Source: Numida meleagris
Taxonomy: Eukaryota > Chordata > Aves > Galliformes > Numididae
Assembly: GCF_002078875.1 (NCBI RefSeq)
Contig: NC_034410.1
Coordinates: forward strand, 39,618,797-39,682,796
Reading direction: 5' to 3'
DNA length: 64,000 nucleotides
The notes below the pieces were generated by a model that saw only the letters and a program-made list of their open reading frames with translations, was not told where the DNA came from and ran no database searches. Shown here piece by piece: positions 24,549-36,967 of the stretch; the stretch's first letter is position 1, and every line of letters begins with the position of its first letter. The translations under genes and the position numbers were made by a program.

Positions 24549-26150
24549 CACAGAACTGTTTGAGTTGGAAGAGACCTTTAAAGGTCATCTAGTCCAACTC
24601 CCCTGCAATGAACAGGGACACCTACAGCTATATGAGGGTGCTCAGAGCTCAGTCCAGCCTGACCCTGAATGTCTCTGGGGACAGGGCAACCACCACCTTT
24701 CTGGGCAACCTGTGCCAGTGCCTCATGACCCTCACTTTTTTTTTTTTAAAAAAAAGAAATCTTCCCTATATCTGATCTAATTTTTTTGTCTTTCAATTTG
24801 AAACTATTTCTGCTTGATATGTCACCACAGACCCTGCTAAAGAGTCTGTCCCCTTCTTCCTTACAGCCCCCCTTCAGATACTGAAAGGCTGCTCTCAGGT
24901 CTCCTGAGAGCCTTTTCTTCTCTAGGCTGAGCAGCCCCAGCTCTCTCAGCCTGCCCTTGTTGGGGTCGAATCATTTTTGTGGCCCTTCTCTGGATGCACT
25001 GAAGCAGGTCTATGTCTCTTCTGTACTGAGGACTTCACATCTGAGCATAGTACTCCAGGTCAGATCTTGCCAGCACAGAGCAGAGGGGCAGAATCACCTC
25101 CCTCGCCCTGCTGGCCACGCTTCTTTTGATGCAGCCCAGGATAAGTTTGGCTTTCTGGGCTATGAGGGCACATCATGTTCAGCTTGCCATCCACCAGTAC
25201 CCTCAGGCCTTTTTCAACAGGGCTGTGCTCAATTCTTTCATCCCCCAACTTGTATTGACAGTGGAACTTGCAGTGACCTTGCATTTGGATTTGTTGAACA
25301 TCATGCAATTCTCCTGGGCCCACTGCTCGAACATGTCTAGGTCTCTCTCAGTGGCACCCTATCCCTTGGGTGTGTTGATTACACCCCACAGCTTGGTGTC
25401 ATCTGCAAACTCTGAGGGTGCTCTCAATCCCACTGTTGATGTCACTAGCTAAGATATTAAACAGCCCCAGTTCCAGTACTGACCCCTGAGGGACCCCATT
25501 CATCATGGATTTCCACCTGAACATTGAGCCACTGACCACTGCTATCTGGGTACAATCTTCCAACCAATTCCTTGTCATTCAATGAGTCCACCCACCTTTC
25601 CAATTTGGAGAGAAGGATGTTTTTGTGGCTCATGTGAAAGGCCTTGCTGAAGTCCAGATAGATGACATAACTGACTCTTCCCTTGTCCACTGTTGCAGTT
25701 TCACGATCATAGAAGGCCACTAGGTCAGACAGGGCCTGCCGCTGGTGAAGCCATGCTGGTTATCCTATACTCTTTCTCTTCTATGCACTTTAGCATAGCT
25801 TCCAGGAGGACAAGTTCCATGATCTTCTCTGGCACAGATGTGAGGCTAACAGATTGGTAGTTCCCTGTGTCATCATTTCTACTCTTCATAAAAACTTGTG
25901 TGACATTGCCTTTTCTCCAGTCACCAGGGTCTACCCCTGACTGCCATGATCACCTATTCAAATATCATTGAGGATGGCTTGGCAACTACATCCTCCAGTT
26001 CCCTCAGGATTCTGGGATGCATCTCATCATGACCCATAGGCTTATGGATGTTCAGGTTCCTCAGTTGGTTGCGAACTTCCACTTTGATTACAGTGGGAGG
26101 GGGACGTTATTCCCCTAGTCCCCACCTTCCACCCATTGGCTTGAAAGGTG
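24549..26150 (-). mobile_element. CR1 LINE, about 1.6 kb, minus strand
   Basis: This is the second longest CR1 in the window. The 3' end is at the left ('cacagaactgtttgagttgg', then 'aaaggtcatctagtccaact'). Reading the minus strand, pol wording is continuous in homology but broken in frame. It shows LGDERIEHSPVEKGLRVLVD (25060-25323), an intact FADDT codon block at about 25395-25409, [12 protein letters not shown] (25457-25720), and then upstream sequence toward 26100. A T/A-rich slippage tract at 24737-24757 interrupts the C-terminal part. It shares subfamily wording with 17165-18383 but lies in the opposite orientation. Frameshifts make it non-functional despite the intact catalytic pair. 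Confidence 0.95.
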
Positions 26151-27073
26151 CGTGAAACGCAGTTATTTCTAAACCTCCTTAAAATTAGTGCATACTCTTC
26201 CTACAGTACTATGAATTTCTTGAAAGAGCCATCCTGCTCTATCTCTCTGTGCTATTGATCTGTGTTTCTATCCCTTTGGTCAGATAGAGGGAACTTAAAT
26301 TAGAGACTGCTAGTAAAGGATTTAACAGAAGAGCTACTCCAAAATTTCCACTGTGGGTCTTGGTAAAATAGAGAAGGAGATTTAACTCAGCAATGTCAGC
26401 TATTATACATTGTTTGGTTGGTGTTATCCTTCCCTGAAGAGGCAGATGCCAAGCTAGATTATAGAGGAAAAGGCAATGTATCTAGAAACTTAATTGTGTT
26501 TAGCAAGCAATAGTGATCTTACACACTCTGTAGAAAAGCATTGTCATTAATGCAATGCTTGAACTTTGAGTCTTTGAATGTATTATGTCAACAAAGACTT
26601 TTGGTTTTTTTTGTAGCGAAGACTCTGAGGTAATATACTTCAGTCACTTGTGTACAGGGGCTATTTATCTGTGTTGTTTATCCTGGGAAGTGGAGTTGTT
26701 AAACTGCAATGAATTTGTTTCTCAACTTAGATAAAATAGAAGATTTAGTGCTGCACAAACATAGTCAGATTCCTCCTCTTATCTCTATGTCAAACATTAC
26801 CAAACTGATGGATTTGCACTGTAGTGTGCTCTACCATGCAGGTCCACTGGGTCTTTTGTTGTAGTTCTGGAATCTTGGCTTGGTGCTGCACTGCCCAGTT
26901 GGTATGACTCTGGTAAGAAGTGAAGCAATGACTTGACCTGATCAGGCTGAAGAGAGTAGTGTAATTCTGTACTGGTTTATGGAAACATGTAGGATACATT
27001 CTCACTTCAGTTTAGCATGAAAACAAATCTAAGCCACAATCTCTTTGGGTGCGGAAGACAAATCACTAATGTG

Positions 27074-27121
27074 TACTATATGCAACTACAGCATATAGTA
27101 ATATATGTTACTAATATTACT
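27074..27121. repeat. Two overlapping small hairpins
   Basis: TACTATATGC (27074-27083) pairs with GCATATAGTA (27091-27100) across a 7-nt loop. The right arm overlaps AGTAATAT (27097-27104), which pairs with ATATTACT (27114-27121). The two stems exclude each other. It is AT-rich and may be fortuitous. Confidence 0.5.
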
Positions 27122-30100
27122 GACTAGAAACACAGATGAAACTACTTCTTTGAAGCTAGATTCTAAGATATTGAGTGATTCTGCTTACTAAGTTGCAGTG
27201 AACATTGCAGTGTTTCATAACAGTGCAAGCATCTGTTCAATACTTTACCCTGCCTGAAAAGAAGAGTGGAAGTAGGTCAGCAATATCTCTTCTTAAAATA
27301 TATTGTTAAGGAAGCACCTCCTTTTGACATTGGGAGACATAGTATTGTAGCTCTGAAAGGACATACTGCCAGTTAACAAGCAATATATCTCAGACATACC
27401 TTACATAATATAAATTATAATCTCTTCCTAAGCACAGTATAGTTCATCTTTTCATGGTTTAAGATGCAAATGACTTATTGATTAAGATATAGATAGGATG
27501 TTCCAAGTGTAAATTTTACAAAAATAACCCCCTTTTCTCCTACTATACAGAATACCTTTAGAAACTAAAATTAACGCATACTTCCCCCCACACGCTTTGT
27601 GTTTCCTTTTGTTCTTTGTTTTTATTTTATTTTGTAACTCTCCTACAGTGCTGAAAATCTTGAAATAAGAGCATTGCTCTTAAGTCCTGCTTGTGACTGT
27701 CATTGATGATCCAGGCCTGAAAAACATTTAAATACATTTTAAAATCAATCTTGATTCAGGAAGACACTTAACATTTTTGCTTGTCATGCCTTTATCTTAA
27801 ACCAGTTTTACAAATTTTGCACAACAAAAACATGCTGTTAATAAATGCATTTATTCTGTTAAGTTTGTTTTACTTGGAGAATTTGAGACTCCTCTGATTC
27901 TCTTCCTTGTGACATCAGTGTATTGAATTCCCTAGATTTTAAGAATAAGCACGTATACCTTTGGATGGAACTGGGTTTATCAGGAAGTCTGAGCCAAGAA
28001 AGCTTTTCCTATCGTATCTTGTTGCCAAAGATATGATAAGGGGCATGCTGTGGAAGAAGTATCTTAATGACACAGTAGGCAATGTGTTTATGGATCTCCA
28101 TCCACACCTGCGTGTACAGCTAAGTGGTAGCTGCTGAGCCAAGCTTCTTCTGCATTACCTGAGAAGTCGTTGGACTGGGAAACTAGAAAGTGGAAAAACT
28201 TACTTTGGGTACTTCATCAGTCTCTTGCCTGCCTCGTTTTTGTGAAACTTAGAGCCAGTTAGATTAGATGATTAGCTGATAGAAGGGGGTAAATACAAAT
28301 AGAACATCTTGCAGGTGTTACTGGCATGAATTGCTGCTTAGAGGAGAGGCAGGCCAGTGAGAAGAGTGTTTCAGAGTAGCAGCTTAGTTACTTCTCCTGA
28401 TTGCTTTACAATCTAGATAGGGACCCATCCTTGTATCAATTTCATTTGGCCTTGGAAAATAATTGCATGCGCAGTAAACTTTGGCTACAGTCATAAAACA
28501 AACCATTTGAACCCTGTGGACCAGATCAAGCATATAATGTCCCCATAAAGCCGGCTTAAGCAGGAGGATCATCTTAAAGAAGGGCGATCTGTTGGAGGTA
28601 TTTGCCAAGTGCAGCTGTAGAACTTGCTCCCCTTTCTCTAAGGCTGAAGGGCATAAGTGAGAAGGTACGTAGCTGTGGCCTTGTGACTCCATAACCTCCA
28701 GCCTGCCGGTCTGGGACAAGGAAGCTGTAGCCAAGCACAATGTGAGCTTTGGGCTTCTCTGCTTTATGCCAGTCGACTATCCCTACCAGCAGTGAGTATA
28801 AGGGCACAACTGTAAGAAAAACAGCAGTTCTGCATTTCTTCCTATCTTGTTACTCAGCAGGTATCTGGGAAAATCTCAGCATCATAGTAGCAGGCTCTTT
28901 TGTTTGCATTGTGTCTCTTCTGTGAGCAAAAAAATTATTTGGATCTCCAGGAGCCATAGCTTTCACTGAGGGCAAAATCTGTGTCCCTTAATTTGCCTCA
29001 AAAGGCAAAGATCTTTTTATTAAGGGCAAGGGAGGAGAAAAAGCTTTGTCACGCTTTCAAATGCAGTGAAGCCCCACTAAGCGTTAGGATACTGGGGTAA
29101 TTCTTTTTCTTTCTTCTGGTGGATTTCATGTTTTTCTGTGGGGTACCTCTACCGCATAGGTTATTATCTTTGCATTTTAGCCACTAGGTGGAGAAAGCGA
29201 GCCTTCTACTGTAATTTAATAGCAGTTGTAGTAGAATGCTGTTCTGACCTAAATTCCACAGATATTTTGGAGTAGAAAAGTTCCTTCTTCCCTGCAGTAT
29301 TTCGAAGAGTAGAGTTGAAATGGTGAGTGGCAAGCTAAAACCTTCCTGGAATGCATTTAAAAAAAAAAAATACAGTAGAAGATCAGCTTTATATTTAAAG
29401 GCAAGCATACCACAGCCAGTTTCATTTAGTCCTCTGAACTGTAATTCCGATCACTGTTGCTCCTGATGCCTGATGTACTAAAGAGCAAGGAGGTGGGCTG
29501 CCACTGCGGAAAGGCTGTGCATGTAGGGCAACCTTCCTTACAGATACCTGTCCTTACAATCCTTACCTTCCTTACTATCACCTGCCACGTCATCATCAGG
29601 ATAGAAAGAAAAGAGACAGATGTCTTCAGACAGTTTGTGATGTCACTTTCCTGTTTGGGGATGAGATACGAGTCATTATTTCAACACATTTGAGGACATG
29701 CATGGAGTTTCAGCTGGGAGGGTTGAAAGGGAGTTGTTGGAGAGCAGTGCAGTGAGCAGAGGCCTCAGTCCATGCCGCAGGCTAACATGGCTTGAAGCTG
29801 ACTCCAATGCTTACCTTTCAGTGCAATTTCTTGTCTACACATATGTGTATTTAAGAAGGATGATGGCATTACATCCTATTGTGAATGAGGTCTGAAGAAA
29901 TCAGAATATTTTTAGTTTGCAATTTCCAAAAGGAGTCACTGCAGCATTCTTACCTCTGTATGTATGCTCCAGAATTCTATCTGAATATCCTTATAGTCCT
30001 TCCAATCTGTTCTGCTACGCTAATTATACGGAAACCGTGTTATTTGCCTCTATTGCAGGGACTTCCCCTGTTCTAATTATGAATGTATTTTGAGTGTTCA

Positions 30101-30202
30101 TGGGGCAGTATCTACAGCTTTTCCTCAGCATGAATTCCCATTTAAGGACAAATAGCCGTTTTTGCTACTGAACTTCCTGAAATCCTCCTCTGGGGAGCAG
30201 GA

Positions 30203-30218
30203 TTTTTTTTTTTTTTTT
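30203..30218. repeat. Poly(T) run
   Basis: About sixteen consecutive T residues in unique DNA. No element is attached. Confidence 0.85.
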
Positions 30219-33182
30219 CTGCACTGGAGGACTGACAGAACCAGAGCCACTGTAAAAAAATAAATCAGTGCCTTGTCTGCCCATCCTAATCACATCACAG
30301 TCATGCTGGCCAATCTGGGAGATGATTTAACTGTCTTACCATGTCATCTACTCCACAGGAAGTGACTTTGGGTGTTGTTTTTCTTAATGCTTATGAACTT
30401 TTTTCTTTTATGTTTCTGTTCTCATAACAAGCTAGCATGGTGTTTTGTATTGGCTTCTGCAGGTATTATCTGTGGCCAACTGGCTTTCTAACTGTAGCTG
30501 TTGCTACATCGCTTTTTACCTTGAATCACAAAAATATACTTGAGTTTGATTCTGGACTGGGCTCAGCAATAACTACAGTCAATTTCTAAAGAGTAGCCCT
30601 GTCCCATGCGCTTCACAGAAGTTGTCCTAATCTGAATTCATGAATGATATGATATGACCAGTGAAGTAGCAGTCAAAGTATTTTTCCAAGTCATTGACAG
30701 TCTTTCCTCCTCCTTTTGATCTTGCACCTTGGATGAAATGAGATAATCTTACTGCCTAAGATGCGGCATGGGTAACTCATTTCACAGCATGCAGTGTGAT
30801 GATTTCCTGCAGGTGAAAGGCAGCATTAAAGTAATACCATATAAAGAGAGTAAAATAAATTAAATGGTGCTATGTTGATAAACAGCTTTAAAGCTACAGA
30901 AAGATCCTCATTAGATGTTAGTTTCATTGATCATTGTGATTTTTGATTAGTTTCCATCACAATTAAATCCTTTCATTACATCATTAAATAAAAACACATA
31001 AATTGTAAGTATGTTATTCATTCATGTGTCCAACCAAATGGTGTCTACAAAATGTTTAGCTTCAGTTTTCATTCATGATCACTTTCAAATGACTTTCATT
31101 AGACTTATTTGGGGATTTCATGTTACTTTTAATTGGCCTCTGTACAGTTAAAAAGATGAGGTTTTGATTTTATATCTTTATTTATTGTGCATGATCAAGG
31201 TTAAAGCTCAGTTCAGTTTTTCTTTCTTTAGATATCCTGCCCATGTCAGATTTTTGGTCTTTCTGGTATCCACACTTTTTTTTATTATTTTATAAATCAG
31301 AATAAAATCACAAGCAGCTGATATTTCACTCAATTTAAACACTTTAAGTTCGCTTTTTCTTTGTAAAGCGTAAATGATTTCATTTCATTCTACCATATAA
31401 AACACTGTACTAATAATTTTAAGCCTCATTATGAAGGTAATAAGTAATTTTCTTGACTTTGTGGTAATAAAAATAATATTAATAATAGTAATAATATGCG
31501 GACTCTGTAAACTAGGTTGCCCATCAAATAAGTTTATATATGCTGGACCAACTTCCAACCAGAACCCCAAGGGACTTTGGTATTTGGTTGGTGACTTCCT
31601 CTGAGCTTCACTGAAAGAACTATACTGTATATAAAACACTCACCACAAGAAGTAATGTTGAAGTGAAACAAGTGTGTGGCTGAACCAAGACTACTTTTTT
31701 GTCTTTATGGATTATCCCAGATCTAAAGGGAATTACAAATACTCTGGTTTTTTTATTTCTTTTAAGAGAAGAATCTTGACTATTATATAAAATTTAGACT
31801 ATCTGTAGTAAGCAAGCTGAATACACATGCTGCCATGAACAGTATCTGATGCAACCCTGTTGAAGGCAGGGGAAAGAGTTTTCACCAGCTTTAAAACAAA
31901 TAAAATTGGGATCTAAATGCCTGGGATATCTATATGGATTTGTTCCAATTTTACCAGAGCAGCTGCTGTGTTATACAAGCAAACATTATATGTTACATAG
32001 TGATGCAAAATAATCAACAGTCCTGAAGTAGTGATTGGATACATAGGAGAAGTGGTCAAGGAGGATTCAGGTCATTTGATCAGAAGAGTAGGAGGTTACA
32101 ACATAGCTGTTAATGATTATATATTCATTGTCAGTGATGTTAGCTGAGAAGAACTGGAGTGGGTGAAAACAGTAAATATTAAATACATTACTGACTTCAA
32201 TAAGCTCAGTCCTATTTATTTAGTAAATAACAGACTAAACCCAGGGAGTGGCGGAAGACCACTGGAGATTGCTTTCGTGTGTTAGTTTAGTGCCAGCTCT
32301 TATAACTTACATCACTGTAGAGTCTGAGACTTGTACATCGTGAAATCCCTTACTTCCAGATGCTAGAAGAACCTTCACCAATTTTAGTGTTCCATCTTAG
32401 GTAATCAATAGCAAATACAAACTCAAGTAGGGAGGACAAGTATAGACAATGAGATAAAAGTCAATGTTTCCGCTGTGACAGCTAAACTGAAGTTAGGCTG
32501 TGAGGTGTGTTGTTTTTCCTCTTCTTCTTTTTAAGGGGGAAAAAAAAAAAACAGTGAAGAGAAATGAATTGGATTTCATTCAGTGGAGTGAAAAAATCAG
32601 AGAAGGGATTAAAGGAGATACAGACCATGAGATGAACAGAAGGATGAGCTAAGAATATGATCCTTGCATGCATAAGTGGAGGTCCAGATTGTCTTTATTG
32701 AGGTTGGAGAAAGACTTGTTTCCGAAAGTGTGATGGTACATGAGAGAAACTTGGCTGGCATTTTAAGTAGGTGATCAGAACAGGGACTACCACATCTTAG
32801 ATCCTGCAGAGAAACTCATTATTGGTCATCCTTTTCAAAATGAGGTTTGAACAGATGTACTTTGAATATTAATAGGCACGTGCCTAATTTTAAATGTCTG
32901 TACTTTCAGTTCACTCTTTTGGTGCTTGTCCATTTAAACAGACAAAGCAAAAACAAAATCCAGGCTACTGACTAACAGTGTTAAGGATTTCTACCTCAGT
33001 TGTACTTGCAGTGAAGAGCATTCTAGCTGAATCTGTATCATTGTGTGGGAAATAGCAGCCAATTCACTTGTCTAGATTACAAGTGTAGCTTTGTATTCCC
33101 ACACGATTGCAGGCTTCCCTGGACAATCAGTCAGTGTTTCAGACTGGCTGGCAGTAGGCAGTCAGAATTCAGATTTTGAAAC

Positions 33183-33365
33183 CTGCTTTCTGTCTTTATT
33201 CAGACTGACTACTTTTTCAAGCACTTTCAGGGGGCTCTTTCCCAACAGGACAACATTATGCAAGATTGCACGGAAATAAACTTCAGCACTGGTGATGCTG
33301 TCATCACCTGGATTCTGCACAATCTCAGGGGAGCGGCCTGGTAATGGAAGTCTGCTCAACAAAAT
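33183..33365 (-). other. Weak exon candidate, minus strand
   Basis: On the minus strand a T-rich tract ending in 'ttgaaacag' forms a plausible acceptor. The next 183 nt are open in one frame, with the frame entered and left at codon boundaries (61 codons). The block ends at AAGCAG followed by GTTTCA, a weak donor. The encoded text has a soluble-protein look (for example SAEVYFRAILHNVVLLGK, then VVSLNKDRKQ), with mixed charged and hydrophobic residues. I do not recognise the family. No neighbouring exon could be linked, so chance remains likely. Confidence 0.15.
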
Positions 33366-34196
33366 CTGTTTCAATTAAAAAACACAGAGGCATACTTCTC
33401 ATTTATTCAGAAACATGGTGTGGCATCCAAGATTTTCAAGAGAGCCTTACACAGGCCAGATAGATTAAATTACCCTTGCAAGCATTTCCTATTCTGCATG
33501 CATCATCAGTGTGAACTAGGGTAGAGAGCTGTATATTTTGTGCTACTACAGTAACTGGGGCAATGCCAGTGCAGAGCAGGCCAGGCTTTTTTTCCTGATG
33601 GAGGGGTGTAAAGTTCTAGCTATGATTAATTTGTTTCAATTTTTTCCTCTATATTCACTTGGAATAAGGCTTACCTCTAAGGAGAGATTAATTTCTTAGA
33701 TGCAGTGATGAAATGTCTTCTCACAAGAAGCAGCTGCTTCAGGGCTTCCCTTGGACCAGTCAGTATTAGTTTATTCTTGTATTCAAAAGAGCTTTCATTT
33801 TGAAAGCTTCTTTTGTACATGAATGACATTAATTGTGTACATAAATTAAAAACCCTATGTCAGAACACTTTATGTCCCATCAGAAGGGAAAGATGTCTGT
33901 CCTTTCAATGATTAGCTAACCTTAACGATGGCTTTGGGAAGAGGATTTTTCTCATTCCTTCAACTGTGAGTGCTTTGTCATCCCATGTGAGAACATGAGA
34001 CACTGAGAACACCAGTTGTAGAAAATGCAAGTCAGTCACTCCAAATGCCTCCATGTTATTATGATTGACCAATCTTGTATATGTCACCAGTAGTTTTATG
34101 CATACTTGACACCAAGGCCTCTCAAACACCAAGGTTATGTTTGAGGATGTTTAATGAGGTATGCATACTACTTTTTTTTTTACGTGCATTGCTAAT

Positions 34197-34885
34197 ATCA
34201 TAGAATTGCTGAGACTGGAAGGGACCTTAAAGACCATCCAGTTCCAACCCCTTGCCATGGGCAGGGATGCCACCCACTAGATTAGGTTGCCCAGGGTGCC
34301 ATCCAACCTGGCCTTGAGCTCCTCCAGGGATGGGGCATCCACAGCTTCTCTGGGCAATCTGCTCCTGTGCCTCACTGTCCTCTGAGTAAAGACTTTGTTC
34401 CTAACATCTAACCTAAATCCTCCCTTATTTTAGTTTAAAGCCATTCCCTTTTTTCCTATCACTGTCAGGCCATGTGGTTGTTCTCCCTCTAGATTATAAA
34501 TTCCTCTTAAGTAGGGGAAGGCCACTAGGAGATCTTCCTCTTCTCCAGAAAGAACAAGCCCAGTTTTCTCAGCCTTTCTTCAGAGAACAGGAGGACAATC
34601 ACCTCCACCTTCCTGCTGGCTCACTCCTCTTTTGGTGCAGCCCAGGATACAGGTGACCTTCCAGGCTGCAAGTGTACACTGCTGGCTCATGTCCAGCTTT
34701 TCATTCACCAGAACCTCCAAGTTCTTCTCTGCAGGGCTACTCTAGGTGAGTTTTTCTCCCAGTCTGTATACATACCTGGAACTGCTGTGACTCAAGTACA
34801 ACACCTTTCACTTGTCCTTTTTGAACCTCATTAGGTTCTCATGGCCCCACTTTTCAAGCTTGTCCACACATTTGCAGATGACAGT
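34197..34885 (-). mobile_element. CR1 LINE 3' half, minus strand
   Basis: It starts with the reverse of an octamer end ('tcatagaattg'), followed by the very typical wording 'gactggaagggaccttaaag', 'ccttgccatgggcaggg' and 'caacctggccttgagctcc'. It continues into pol around 'tggctcatgtccagctt' and 'ttcattcaccagaacc', which on the minus strand is the region encoding a [16 protein letters not shown] block. No continuous frame survives. The 5' truncation is near 34865-34890, where homology fades. Confidence 0.94.
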
Positions 34886-36630
34886 CCACAAGTAGAAATT
34901 CCTGACAAGTCAGTGAAATACAACTGCCATCTCTTTCACGGAACAGCAAAATTAACCCTGCAGCTGGCTTCATCTGGTCTAATGTGATATGCAGAAAGAC
35001 TTTCCAGGAAATCACACTCGTTGTATGCTGTTCATGCTTACACTGAAGAATGACTTAGTGTCTGCAGAGTTCAAGACATGGTCAAGAAGTACATAGCAAA
35101 TGCCATTTTCACTTATCTCTCTACCTTTTCATTTTGCTGTTCTATGGAGGTTTCCTAGAACTAGTCTAAGTAGTGATTTGACCAGACGCACTAAAATGGT
35201 GTCAGACTGGTTTATGCATGTTTCTTATGAAAAATGGATATCCTACCAGAAGACCTTTTAGAAGTAACTACTGTACAGGTTTTCTTTTTTTTCATTCAAA
35301 AATGAGGCATGGCTTTCTTAATGTATTTTATTAAACTGGGTTTTGGCCTATGGTGAGTTTGCTCTGAAGTGTAAAGTCATTTGATGTGAAGCAGAAGTGT
35401 ACACACTGTACACAGATGGAGTCCTAGCACAAACTCAAGAGAGCCAGTGTAGGGCTATTCAACTTTGAGCATGTTTATATAGGAGAATTGTACCAGAACC
35501 CTCTGTGCAAATATATGAGGTTTCTGCCCTGCTTCATGATATTTTGTTTTCTGTGGTCCATATTTAGCAGATTGGTACAATGCGCATACCTTATTTTAAG
35601 GGCTAAAGCGTGTTATGTTAGAAGGGTGTATATTGCCAATAATTGAACTAGCAGTATCAGTTGAAAGTTCTTTAATAGCGAGTACTTGGCTGCACCTTTG
35701 GATCTGCTGCAGATTTGAGTTCCACCAGCACTTAGAATTGTTTTTCCAGACTGAATTTATATTTAGTTGCTTTGCCTTAAGTAGTTGTTACTCTCCTTAA
35801 CAGAAAGAGAAAACAAAATAACACCAGTGGAAGAGTTACACACGAAAGATTCTTACTCTTTGTTATGAACTAAAACAATCAGCAAGCTTTTTTTTGCACA
35901 GTAACTTCATAAAGAGGAAAAGTGACAAGTTGCTTTGGGTAATATAGTAAAACATTGGTGACAAACCAACTTCAGCCATCATCATTACTCTGTTCCGTAA
36001 GTACTAGACATGTTGACCCTAACTCTTTGCTACAGATATTCCTACTACTTATTCTATCATTTCTTTAATGCTTAAGAGTATGTCTGGTCTTCCATCAACT
36101 GTAGCATAATATTGAGTTCAAAATTCCTAGGATAAGTGAGTGTAGATAATTCTACCTCCACTTGGGAATCAAAGGGCGTAGCCAAATTTTTTGTAATCTT
36201 ATTTCTGCTACGTATCTATTCCCTCCGTTACTGTGTTTCTCTGAAATGGAAGTCCATGAATACCGAGGAAAAAATGCAGTGGTCTTCACTGGGAGGTCAG
36301 GCAGCACTTACGTAACCTGTCATTACCTCTGGTGCTGCATTCTGATCTCCAAACTTGTTATGCGTTCATGCTGAACGTTTTTACATTTTCTTTACCTTTT
36401 TTTCCCCGCTCTATTGGTACTTATTTTTTCCTACAATTGATAAAGTCATAAGCCAGTAATGGAAGTCTTCATATTCACTGCACAACCTTTGGTGAGTATG
36501 ACAAGGAATCAAAGGTGACTCCTCTTATTCTCGGTTGCTGTACTGGAGGAACTCACTGTGTGTGTCAAATACTGAAATACTATGGGTTCTGATGCCACAA
36601 CAGAATGGTTATTACATGGTTGTGTGCTCA

Positions 36631-36652
36631 TTTTTGTTTTGTTTTGTTTTTT
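36631..36652. repeat. (TTTTG)n microsatellite
   Basis: Four imperfect TTTTG units in tandem. Confidence 0.8.
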
Positions 36653-36933
36653 CACCCAGCAAAATGCAAGTTCTGGTGAGCTTTTTTTTCTCTCAGATTA
36701 TTTTCTTGTCCATAAAGTGTTGTATTTTGTTTAATAGTTGAGTAGGAGGGGACAGGAAGAAAAGAATATTCATGATCTCTTCCTGGCAGGGTTAGGAAGT
36801 GCACAGTGTGCACTCTTAGCAGTAAGCATACTTCTAGAAAAAGAAATGAAATCATCTTCAGCAAGCTTTTCAATGAAAGGCAATTTTATTTGCATGGCAA
36901 AAAAATGTGTATTGAGTGGACAATATGCACAAG

Positions 36934-36967
36934 TTTTTTTTTTATTTTTATTTTTTTTATTTTTTTA
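36934..36967. repeat. T-rich low-complexity tract
   Basis: Thirty-four bases of T interrupted by three A residues, of the form T(n)A. Confidence 0.85.

Larger units (their letters stand above)
26151..34196. other. Eight kilobases of unique non-coding DNA
   Basis: This is the longest stretch without a recognised transposon apart from that at 51958-60961. No gene is called. A hairpin pair lies at 27074-27121 and a T run at 30203-30218. The block 30830-31500 is strongly AT-rich and looks like candidate conserved non-coding sequence. A minus-strand exon-like block at 33183-33365 is listed separately. The other open frames are below about 120 codons and unrecognised. Confidence 0.5.

Noticed and set aside
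24957..25452. Two overlapping plus-strand frames of more than 100 codons
   Set aside because: They lie antisense within the CR1 copy at 24549-26150 and have no independent support.
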